Shown piece after piece: positions 1-6,952 of a stretch of 6,952 nt of DNA. The stretch lies in contig PLBZ01000023.1 in NCBI GenBank assembly GCA_003134675.1, positions 6,982 through 13,933 of the forward strand, read 5' to 3'. A program made the position numbers and the translations under genes. Numbering within the stretch: the first letter of the stretch is position 1; each line of letters begins with the position of its first letter. The notes under the pieces are model-generated. The model saw only the letters and a list, made by a program, of their open reading frames with translations. It ran no database searches and was not told where the DNA came from. This stretch comes from Solirubrobacterales bacterium. Lineage in GTDB: Bacteria; Actinomycetota; Thermoleophilia; Solirubrobacterales; Solirubrobacteraceae.

Positions 1-429
1 GACTGGGCCAAGGAGCCCGGCTGGGATCTCCCGGCTAACCCGATCCTCGTCGCCGGGGAGAACTTCGGCTGTGGCTCATCGCGCGAGCACGCTCCGTGGG
101 GCCTTCAGGACTACGGCTTCCAGGCGATCGTCGCGCCGAGCTTTGCCGACATCTTCTACTCCAACTGCACCAAGATCGGGCTGCTGCCCGTGGTGCTCAG
201 CGCCGAGGACTGCCACAGCCTGGCGCGAGCCGGCGAGGGCGAGATCGACCTCGAGGCCCAGGAGGTTCGGTTCGCCGGCGAGCAGGTCGCGTTCGCAATC
301 GACCACGAGATCCGCCACCGCCTGCTGGGTGGGCTCGACGACATCGCTCTCACCCTGCAGCAGAGCGAGCAGATCGCCGTCTTCGAGCACGACCGCGAGC
401 GCAGTGGTCCAGTGACTACGGCGCTGTAG
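1..429 (+). CDS. leuD: 3-isopropylmalate dehydratase small subunit (LeuD), 3' part
   Basis: The reading frame is open from base 1 and ends at TAG 427-429, giving 142 visible residues. The family is usually about 190-210 residues, so roughly a quarter is missing upstream. The hallmark of the aconitase swivel-domain subunit is visible: [16 protein letters not shown] at visible residues 18-33, followed by [20 protein letters not shown] (45-64). LeuD pairs with LeuC, which carries the Fe-S cluster, to isomerise 2-isopropylmalate to 3-isopropylmalate in the cytoplasm. By known family chemistry the same enzyme converts (R)-citramalate to beta-methyl-D-malate through citraconate. leuC would be expected just upstream but is not in the window. 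leuB starts four bases after the stop, which suggests translational coupling. The C-terminal tail is ordinary and shows no sign of decay. The family assignment is firm; only the start is unknown. Confidence 0.96.
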   Translation, partial: DWAKEPGWDLPANPILVAGENFGCGSSREHAPWGLQDYGFQAIVAPSFADIFYSNCTKIGLLPVVLSAEDCHSLARAGEGEIDLEAQEVRFAGEQVAFAIDHEIRHRLLGGLDDIALTLQQSEQIAVFEHDRERSGPVTTAL

Positions 430-433
430 ATCG

Positions 434-1483
434 ATGACACACAAGATCGTCACATTGCCCGGCGATGGCATAGGGCCAGAAATCATGACGCCGGCGCTCG
501 AGCTGCTCAATACCGTCGGCGAGTTCGAGTTCGAGGAGCATCTCTTCGGAGGCGCCTCGATCGACGCTCATGGGACTGCGCTCACCGAGGAGGTTCTCGC
601 GGCCTGCCGCCAGTCCGACGCGGTGCTGTTGGCCGCCGTGGGGGGTCCCAAGTGGGACACCACCGATCCGGATGCACCCCGGCCCGAGCAGGGACTGCTC
701 GGGCTACGCAAGGGTCTCGGGCTATACGCGAACCTGCGCCCGGTCAAGCCGCTGCCGGCTCTTTATGACGCCTCGCCGCTGCGACGCGAGCGGATAGAAG
801 GCACCGATCTGCTCGTCGTGCGCGAGCTCACCGGCGGCATCTACTTCGGCGAGAAGACCCGCACGGCCACGTCCGCCACGGATGTCTGCACCTACAGCAC
901 CGAGGAGATCGAGCGCATCGCGCGTACCGCCTTCAATGCGGCGCGGACGAAGGTGAGCAGTGTCGACAAGGCCAATGTGCTCGAGACCTCGCGGCTGTGG
1001 CGCGAGGTGGTGAGTCAACTGCACGCGCGCGAATTCCCGCACATCGAGTTGGAGCACGTGCTGGTGGACAACGCAGCCATGCAACTGATTGCCACGCCGG
1101 CTGACTTTGACGTGATACTCACCGAGAACATGTTCGGGGACATCCTCTCCGACGAGGCGGCGATGATCACCGGCTCGATCGGGATGCTTCCGAGCGCGTC
1201 GCTCGGTGATCGGAACCCGCCCGCCGCCCCCACCAACCCCGGCCTGTTTGAGCCGGTGCACGGTTCAGCTCCCGACATTGCGGGACAGGGCCAGGCCAAC
1301 CCGCTGGCGATGTTCCTGTCTGCCGCGCTGCTATTGAGACATGGCCTGGGCTTGGAAAGCGAGGCGTCGGCTGTAGAATCGGCCGTGCAGCGCGCGCTTT
1401 CCTCGGGCCTGCGCACCCCGGATCTAGGCGGTGACGCGGGGACCGGGCAGGCAACAAGGGCAGTGCTGGAAAACCTCGAATAG
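434..1483 (+). CDS. leuB: 3-isopropylmalate dehydrogenase (LeuB)
   Basis: LeuB oxidatively decarboxylates 3-isopropylmalate to 2-oxoisocaproate with NAD+, and beta-methyl-D-malate to 2-oxobutyrate in the citramalate route. The 349-residue product is full length for the family. Visible motifs are GDGIGPE (10-16), the substrate-binding arginines in [13 protein letters not shown] (91-103) and [11 protein letters not shown] (129-139, with Arg130 and Tyr137), [14 protein letters not shown] (178-191, with Lys179), the metal-binding aspartates in LVDNAAMQL (210-218) and [11 protein letters not shown] (231-241), and the NAD-site stretch [12 protein letters not shown] (273-284). The Asp after GSAP fits NAD rather than NADP use. 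The loop at about 258-271, before EPVHG, is longer than in short LeuB proteins, but length varies there in the family. The ATG at 434 follows the leuD stop by four bases. No clear Shine-Dalgarno sequence precedes it, so coupled reinitiation is likely. Isocitrate or tartrate dehydrogenase relatives fit the motifs and context less well. Confidence 0.97.
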   Translation: MTHKIVTLPGDGIGPEIMTPALELLNTVGEFEFEEHLFGGASIDAHGTALTEEVLAACRQSDAVLLAAVGGPKWDTTDPDAPRPEQGLLGLRKGLGLYANLRPVKPLPALYDASPLRRERIEGTDLLVVRELTGGIYFGEKTRTATSATDVCTYSTEEIERIARTAFNAARTKVSSVDKANVLETSRLWREVVSQLHAREFPHIELEHVLVDNAAMQLIATPADFDVILTENMFGDILSDEAAMITGSIGMLPSASLGDRNPPAAPTNPGLFEPVHGSAPDIAGQGQANPLAMFLSAALLLRHGLGLESEASAVESAVQRALSSGLRTPDLGGDAGTGQATRAVLENLE

Positions 1484-1486
1484 GAG
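1482..1486 (+). promoter_or_regulatory. Shine-Dalgarno site of ilvE
   Basis: AGGAG lies five bases before the GTG at 1492 and overlaps the TAG stop of leuB (1481-1483). It supports GTG 1492 as the ilvE start and implies tight coupling of leuB and ilvE translation. It is the clearest ribosome binding site in the window. Confidence 0.75.
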
Positions 1487-1491
1487 CCTTA

Positions 1492-2481
1492 GTGAACGTG
1501 GACCCCACCGACCTCATCTGGATGAACGGAGAATTCGTCGCCTGGGAGGACGCCAAGGTCCACGTCTTGACGCACGGCTTGCACTACGGCACGGGGGTGT
1601 TCGAGGGTGTGCGTTGCTACGACACCGAGCTCGGCCCCGCGGTGTTCCGCAACGCCGAGCACGTCGAGCGACTGTTGAAGTCCGCGGAGCTCTACTACAT
1701 GCCCGTGCCCTATTCGGCCGAGGAGTTGCGGTCGGCAACGCTGGAGTTGGTGGCGCGCAACGGGATGAGCTCCTGCTACATCCGGCCAATCATCTATCGG
1801 GGCTACGGCCAGATGGGCCTCAACCCGCTGGAGGCGCCGGTCGACGTGACGATCGCCTGCTGGGAGTGGGGCGCGTACCTCGGGGAGGAGGGCAAGCGGC
1901 GAGGCATCCGCGCGAGGGTCTCTTCGTGGGAGCGGATCAGCCCGCGTTCGCTGATCCCGCACGCGAAGGCCTCGGGCCAGTACTTGAACAGCGTGCTCGC
2001 CAAGGTCGAGTCGCTGAAGGCCGGCTACGAAGAGGCGATCCTGCTCGACGAGCACGGTCACGTGTGCGAGGGGACAGGCGAGAACATATATGTCGTGCGC
2101 GATGGCGAGATCGCGACCCCGGGACAGCACAATTCGATCCTCGATGGCATCACCCGTCGTTCGCTGATTCAGCTCGCCGGCGACCTCGGCTATGAGATCG
2201 TCGAGCGCAACGTCGCTCGGGCGGAGCTGTATCTCGCCGAGGAGGTCTTCATGTCCGGGACTGCCGCCGAGCTCGTGCCCGTGCGCGAGATCGACGATCA
2301 CCCGATCGGTACCGGCGAGCCGGGCGAGGTCACGCGCGTGCTGCAGGCCGCCTACGACGACGCGATCCACGGGCGCTCGGAGCGCTATCGCGAGTGGCTC
2401 GACGTGGTGTCGCCGTCGGCGCTCCAGACTCCGACGGGCGAGGTCCGCACGGCCTCCCGTGCGCCGACCGTTACCGGGTAG
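1492..2481 (+). CDS. ilvE: Branched-chain-amino-acid aminotransferase (IlvE), fold-type IV
   Basis: This PLP enzyme transfers the amino group between glutamate and the 2-oxo acids of Ile, Leu and Val, the last step of all three pathways. The 329-residue product shows the class IV pattern: MNGEFVAWEDAKVHVLTHGL (11-30), HYGTGVFEGVRCY (31-43), Arg59 near the phosphate site, the PLP lysine Lys159 in HAKASGQYLNS (157-167), Tyr164, EGTGENIYVVRDGEIATP (193-210, with Glu194), and MSGTAAELVPV (254-264, with Thr257). Lys159, Tyr164 and Thr257 fall at the same numbers I recall for E. coli IlvE. The GTG start is supported by AGGAG at 1482-1486. The common core ends near residue 306; the last 23 or so residues are a Ser/Thr/Pro/Ala-rich tail without an obvious match. 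D-amino-acid aminotransferase and aminodeoxychorismate lyase share the fold, but the motifs and neighbours favour IlvE. Confidence 0.95.
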   Translation: MNVDPTDLIWMNGEFVAWEDAKVHVLTHGLHYGTGVFEGVRCYDTELGPAVFRNAEHVERLLKSAELYYMPVPYSAEELRSATLELVARNGMSSCYIRPIIYRGYGQMGLNPLEAPVDVTIACWEWGAYLGEEGKRRGIRARVSSWERISPRSLIPHAKASGQYLNSVLAKVESLKAGYEEAILLDEHGHVCEGTGENIYVVRDGEIATPGQHNSILDGITRRSLIQLAGDLGYEIVERNVARAELYLAEEVFMSGTAAELVPVREIDDHPIGTGEPGEVTRVLQAAYDDAIHGRSERYREWLDVVSPSALQTPTGEVRTASRAPTVTG

Positions 2482-2486
2482 GCCTG

Positions 2487-4085
2487 ATGGCGGACATACA
2501 GCTCTATGACGCCACCCTGCGCGACGGGATGGGCGGGGGCGGCATGAGCCTCACGGCCGATGAGAAGCTGCGTGTCGTGCACGCCCTCGACGAACTGGGC
2601 GTACACATGATCGAGGCCGGCTTCCCTTCATCGAACCCGAAGGAGGAGCAGCTGTTCGGACTGCTCGCCGACGAGCACTTCGATACTGCTGAGATCGTCG
2701 CGTTCGGGATGACCCGCCGCCGCGAGGTGGCCGCCGAGGCTGACGAGGGGCTGCGGATTCTGGCTGAGTCGTTCGCGCCGGTGTGCACGCTGGTCGGCAA
2801 GAGCTCTCCTCTGCACGTCGAGAAGGTCGTGCGCGTTTCACGCGAGGAAAACCTGCGGATGATCTCAGACTCGATCGCGTTCCTCGTGCGCCAGGGCAAG
2901 CGCGTGCTGCTCGATGCCGAGCACTTCTTCGACGGCTTCGCGCTCGATCCCGGCTACGCGCTGGACTGCGCGGGCGCCGCGGCCGACGCGGGGGCTGAGC
3001 GCGTCGTGCTGTGCGACACCAACGGCGGCTCGCTGCCGCCACAGATTCGCGTCGCGCTGGCCGTGGTCCGCGAAGCGCTGCCGGACCTTGCGCTCGGCAT
3101 TCACACCCATGACGACTCTGGCTGCGCGGTCGCCAACACGCTCGTGGCGGTGGAAGGCGGCGTCACACAGGTGCAGGGGACGATCAACGGCATCGGCGAG
3201 CGCACCGGCAACGCCAACCTGATCACGATCATCGCCGACCTGCAACTGAAGATGGGATGCGAGCTGTTGGCGCCGGAGCGCCTGGCGCGGTTGACCGAGA
3301 CCGCACACTTCGTCGACGAGCTGCTGAACCGCTTGCCCGACCCGTCGCAGCCGTATGTCGGCAAGCACGCGTTTGCGCATAAGGCCGGCCTGCACGCGGC
3401 TGGCGTCAGTGCCGCCTCGGAGACCTTCGAGCACATCGATCCCGCGGTCGTAGGCAACCACGCCGATGTGCTGATCTCCGAGCTCTCCGGCCGCGCCACG
3501 ATCGTCGAGAAGGCTCGCCAGGCGGGGATCGCGTCTGACGAGGACTTTGCCCAGCGTGTTGTTGAGCACGTCAAGGAGCTCGAGCACCAGGGCTTTCAGT
3601 TCGAGGCCGCCGACGGGTCCTTCGAGCTTTTGATGCGCAAGGAGTCAGGCGTTTACGAGCCGTTGTTCCGTCTCGAGTCATGGCGTGTGCTGGTCGAGAA
3701 GCGCGCTGACGGCAAGGTGGAGACCGAGGCGACGATCAATATCTGGATCGCGGACCAGCAGTACATACGTACCGCCGAGGGCAACGGCCCGGTGAACGCG
3801 CTGGACAGGGCGCTGCGTGACGCGATCGGCGAGATCCACCCGCATCTGCGCGACATCGAGCTGGTGAACTTCAAGGTGCGCATCCTCGACGAGGCGAAGG
3901 GGACCGGCGCGGTCACGCGTGTGTTGATCGACGCTTCGGACGGGCAGCGGATGTGGGGCTCGATCGGAGTCTCAGAGAATCTGATCGCGGCTTCGTGGGA
4001 CGCGCTGGTCGATTCGCTGGAGTATGGGATGCAGGGTGGCAAGTCCTCGTCGGGGTCGACCATCCGTTCGGCCGGCAGGGCGTAG
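2487..4085 (+). CDS. cimA: (R)-citramalate synthase, CimA type
   Basis: The 532-residue product matches the citramalate synthase branch of the isopropylmalate/homocitrate synthase family, which condenses acetyl-CoA with pyruvate and so opens a threonine-independent route to isoleucine. An N-terminal DRE-TIM barrel covers about 3-280. LYDATLRDG (6-14) carries Arg12 and metal ligand Asp13. FGMTRR (73-78), LLDAEHFFDG (141-150), VLCDTNGG (174-181), the metal histidines His206 and His208 in GIHTHDDSG (204-212), and GTINGIGERTGNANL (231-245) follow. The linker holds QPYVGKHAFAHKAGLH (288-303) and EHIDP (315-319). ELEHQGFQFEAADGSFELL (364-382) is typical of the CimA-type subgroup. About 395-515 resembles the C-terminal LeuA dimer domain, which in relatives binds the feedback amino acid, here probably isoleucine. 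Oddly, the conserved Gln after LRDGx is Gly16 inside MGGGGM. ATG 2487 sits five bases after the ilvE stop with only a weak GGTAGG upstream. Classical 2-isopropylmalate synthase is the main alternative. Confidence 0.92.
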   Translation: MADIQLYDATLRDGMGGGGMSLTADEKLRVVHALDELGVHMIEAGFPSSNPKEEQLFGLLADEHFDTAEIVAFGMTRRREVAAEADEGLRILAESFAPVCTLVGKSSPLHVEKVVRVSREENLRMISDSIAFLVRQGKRVLLDAEHFFDGFALDPGYALDCAGAAADAGAERVVLCDTNGGSLPPQIRVALAVVREALPDLALGIHTHDDSGCAVANTLVAVEGGVTQVQGTINGIGERTGNANLITIIADLQLKMGCELLAPERLARLTETAHFVDELLNRLPDPSQPYVGKHAFAHKAGLHAAGVSAASETFEHIDPAVVGNHADVLISELSGRATIVEKARQAGIASDEDFAQRVVEHVKELEHQGFQFEAADGSFELLMRKESGVYEPLFRLESWRVLVEKRADGKVETEATINIWIADQQYIRTAEGNGPVNALDRALRDAIGEIHPHLRDIELVNFKVRILDEAKGTGAVTRVLIDASDGQRMWGSIGVSENLIAASWDALVDSLEYGMQGGKSSSGSTIRSAGRA

Positions 4086-4129
4086 TGCAGGGCTCAGATG
4101 CCGCTCAGGGCGCGGGACCGGCCGCTCGG

Positions 4130-5287
4130 ATGTCGCCTCGCCGAGGACCTGATAATCGCCCTGCCGACGCTGACGCCTTTATTCCGCTTGCCAGGCCTGT
4201 CCTGGGCGCGGCGGAGGAGGCGGCGGTGCTGGAGGTGCTGCGTTCGGGGCAGCTGTCGCTCGGGCCGAAGCTGGCCGAGTTTGAGCGTCTGTTTGCCGCT
4301 CGCGTGGCGGCTCCACATGCCAGTGCCGTGAGCAGTGGGACCGCCGGGTTGCATCTCGCGCTGCGGGCGGTTGGAGTCGAGGACGGCGATGAGGTGGTGA
4401 CGAGTCCGTTCTCGTTCGTCGCATCGGCCAACGCGGTGCTCTACGAGCGCGCTCGACCGGTTTTCGCGGACATCGACCCAGTGACCCTCAACCTCGATCC
4501 GCAGGCCGCCGAGGCCGCGATCACAAGCCGCACCAAGGCGATCCTCCCCGTCCATATCTTCGGCTACCCGGCCGACATGCCGGCCCTCGAGGCGATCGCG
4601 CAGCGCCAAGGCCTGGCGATCGTCGAGGACGCTTGCGAGGCGCTCGGGGCAAAGCATGCCGACGGCACAGCGGTCGGGGCACGTGGGAACCCAGCCGTGT
4701 TCGGTTTCTACGCAAACAAGCAGCTCACCACCGGCGAGGGGGGGATGGTGACGCTGGGCGAGAAGACGATGAAGGAGCGGATCGACTCCGAGCGCAACCA
4801 GGGGCGGGCGCTGGACATGGGCTGGCTCGACCACGACCGGCTCGGTTTCAACTACCGGCTCTCGGACATCGCCTGCGCGCTGGGGATCGTACAGCTGGGG
4901 CGGTTGGAGGAGATGCTGGCGGCACGCGCCCGGGTCGCGGGTCTCTACCGAGAAGCGCTTACGGGGATCGAGGGCTTGGAGTTGCCGTGTGCGGACGAAG
5001 GGGGGAACGTGCGGGGCTGGTTCGTGTTCGTCGTACAGGTGCCGCACGGCGTCGACCGAGACGCAGTCGTCCGGACGCTGGCTGCCAGCGGCATTCAGAG
5101 CAAGCCCTACCTGCCGGCGATCCACCTGATGAGCTTCTACCGCGCGCGCTTCGGCCACCGCGAGGGGGAATTCCCTGTCTGCGAGGACATCGCCGCGCGC
5201 TCGCTGGCGCTGCCTTTCTTCCCAGAGATGAGCGAGGGGCAGGTTACGCGCGTGGCCCAGGTGTTGCGGGGGGCAATCGGTCGGTAG
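4130..5287 (+). CDS. DegT/DnrJ/EryC1-family PLP aminotransferase, probably acting on a nucleotide sugar
   Basis: The 385-residue product is a fold-type I PLP enzyme of the sugar aminotransferase family, whose members add an amino group to a keto-sugar nucleotide (for example perosamine synthases). Visible are IPLARPVLGAAEE (18-30), SGQLSLGP (39-46), the phosphate-binding SSGTAGLHLAL (68-78), TSPFSFVASANAVLY (91-105), FADIDPVTLNLDP (112-124), VHIFGYPADMPAL (141-153), EDACEALGA (166-174, with PLP-ring Asp167), FGFYANKQLTTGEGG (191-205, with Schiff-base Lys197), and GFNYRLSDIACALG (239-252). All catalytic residues are present, so it should be active. Substrate cannot be told from sequence, and no sugar nucleotide gene is adjacent. 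The start is uncertain: GTG 4085, overlapping the cimA stop TAG by one base, would add 15 residues (Q-G-S-A rich) not expected in the family. I prefer ATG 4130, though neither has a good ribosome site. A catalytically repurposed or regulatory family member cannot be excluded. Confidence 0.9.
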   Translation: MSPRRGPDNRPADADAFIPLARPVLGAAEEAAVLEVLRSGQLSLGPKLAEFERLFAARVAAPHASAVSSGTAGLHLALRAVGVEDGDEVVTSPFSFVASANAVLYERARPVFADIDPVTLNLDPQAAEAAITSRTKAILPVHIFGYPADMPALEAIAQRQGLAIVEDACEALGAKHADGTAVGARGNPAVFGFYANKQLTTGEGGMVTLGEKTMKERIDSERNQGRALDMGWLDHDRLGFNYRLSDIACALGIVQLGRLEEMLAARARVAGLYREALTGIEGLELPCADEGGNVRGWFVFVVQVPHGVDRDAVVRTLAASGIQSKPYLPAIHLMSFYRARFGHREGEFPVCEDIAARSLALPFFPEMSEGQVTRVAQVLRGAIGR

Positions 5288-5296
5288 GCGGGCGGC

Positions 5297-5326
5297 GGAG
5301 GAGGCAGGCTCATAGACTGCTGCCTC
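5297..5326 (+). promoter_or_regulatory. argH leader: displaced Shine-Dalgarno and stem-loop abutting the start codon
   Basis: GGAGGAGG at 5297-5304 is the strongest Shine-Dalgarno-like run before argH, but it ends 22 bases before the GTG at 5327, too far for normal use. GAGGCAG (5301-5307) and CTGCCTC (5320-5326) form a perfect seven-base inverted repeat with a 12-base loop. The stem takes up half of the Shine-Dalgarno run and ends directly at the start codon. A shorter alternative pairs GCAG 5304-5307 with CTGC 5317-5320. The structure could limit argH translation, or the pairing could be chance in GC-rich DNA. No U-tract follows, so it is not a standard terminator. Confidence 0.4.
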
Positions 5327-6709
<1,383 letters not shown>

Positions 6710-6732
6710 GCTCCACGTGCGCCCGGTGCTCG

Positions 6733-6952
6733 GTGCGACCGCTGGGGGCTGACTTCTATACGCGTCCGGTGCTCGAGGTCGCCCCGGATCTGATCGGTTG
6801 CACCGTCGAGTACCGGGGCATCTCGGGCGTGATCGTCGAGACCGAGGCCTACCACGAGTCAGAGCCGGCCTGTCACGCGTTTGCGGGGCTGACTCCCCGC
6901 ACGAAGACGCTGTTCGGCCAGCCCGGCCGCGCCTACGTGTATCGCTCCTACG
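6733..6952 (+). CDS. mpg: 3-methyladenine DNA glycosylase, Mpg/AAG family, 5' part
   Basis: The frame starts at GTG 6733 and runs off the window end after 73 codons; the family is usually about 190-220 residues. The start reads MRPLGADFYTRPVLEVAPDL, matching the usual opening of bacterial AAG-type glycosylases (a DFY-x-RP-x-x-x-VAPDLIG pattern). GVIVETEAYHESEPACHAF follows at 32-50, then GLTPRTKTLFGQPGRAYVY at 52-70. By alignment with human AAG from memory, Glu38 is the catalytic glutamate (human Glu125), Tyr40 the base-stacking tyrosine (Tyr127) and His48 corresponds to His136. The enzyme excises alkylated purines such as 3-methyladenine, starting base excision repair. The gap to the argH stop is 23 bases, with no terminator, promoter or clear ribosome site, so it is probably read with argH. 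GTG 6733 is the only start codon in frame near the conserved N-terminus. Whether the gene is intact downstream cannot be seen. Confidence 0.9.
   Translation, partial: MRPLGADFYTRPVLEVAPDLIGCTVEYRGISGVIVETEAYHESEPACHAFAGLTPRTKTLFGQPGRAYVYRSY

Noticed and set aside
1205..1250. Pro-rich extra loop in LeuB before EPVHGSAPD
   Set aside because: Length at this loop varies widely among LeuB proteins, and the metal and NAD motifs on both sides are intact.
1489..2370. Minus-strand open frame of 293 codons opposite ilvE
   Set aside because: It shows no family motif and mirrors the codon bias of ilvE, whose catalytic residues are all present on the plus strand.
2394..2486. Possible upstream extension of the citramalate synthase into ilvE
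   Set aside because: The extra 31 residues do not resemble the family, whose proteins begin just before the LYDATLRDG motif; ATG 2487 gives the normal length.
4191..4205. Inverted repeat CCAGG-N5-CCTGG near the start of the DegT-family gene
   Set aside because: It has a five-base stem inside conserved coding sequence (ARPVLG) with no T-run, as expected by chance at this GC content.
6723..6775. Direct repeat CCGGTGCTCG at 6723-6732 and 6766-6775 around the start of the glycosylase gene
   Set aside because: There are only ten bases, two copies, and GC-rich content; the second copy codes for the conserved Arg-Pro-Val-Leu-Glu stretch. Chance is sufficient and no operator-like symmetry is seen.

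Overview
The window is a compact run of biosynthetic genes, all on the + strand, in GC-rich DNA with strong G/C preference at third codon positions. GC content, GTG starts and the style of the proteins suggest an actinomycete-type genome. My best guess is the deep-branching Thermoleophilia/Solirubrobacterales, but that is an impression from memory and not a search result. No mobile element, RNA gene, CRISPR array or phage gene was seen.

Layout: 1-429, 3' part of leuD (isopropylmalate isomerase small subunit, 5' end outside the window); 434-1483, leuB (3-isopropylmalate dehydrogenase); 1492-2481, ilvE (branched-chain aminotransferase); 2487-4085, cimA-type (R)-citramalate synthase; 4130-5287 (or from GTG 4085), a DegT/DnrJ/EryC1-family PLP aminotransferase; 5327-6709, argH (argininosuccinate lyase); 6733 to the window end, the 5' part of an Mpg/AAG-type 3-methyladenine DNA glycosylase. 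Gaps are 4, 8, 5, 44 (or a 1-base overlap), 39 and 23 bases. No terminator or convincing internal promoter is visible, so one transcript is plausible. No gap exceeds 50 bases.

How the genes work together: CimA condenses pyruvate with acetyl-CoA to (R)-citramalate. LeuCD isomerises it and LeuB oxidises it to 2-oxobutyrate, giving a threonine-independent route to isoleucine. LeuCD and LeuB also serve leucine synthesis, and IlvE carries out the last transamination of Ile, Leu and Val. The DegT-family enzyme, ArgH and the DNA glycosylase have no obvious link to that pathway and look like operon passengers or genes sharing expression.

This is mostly ordinary core metabolism and I see no clearly new system. 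The points most worth checking are a glycine-rich replacement of the conserved Gln in the first active-site signature of the citramalate synthase, a stem-loop abutting the argH start with its Shine-Dalgarno-like sequence displaced upstream, and the sugar-aminotransferase-like gene inside an amino-acid operon.
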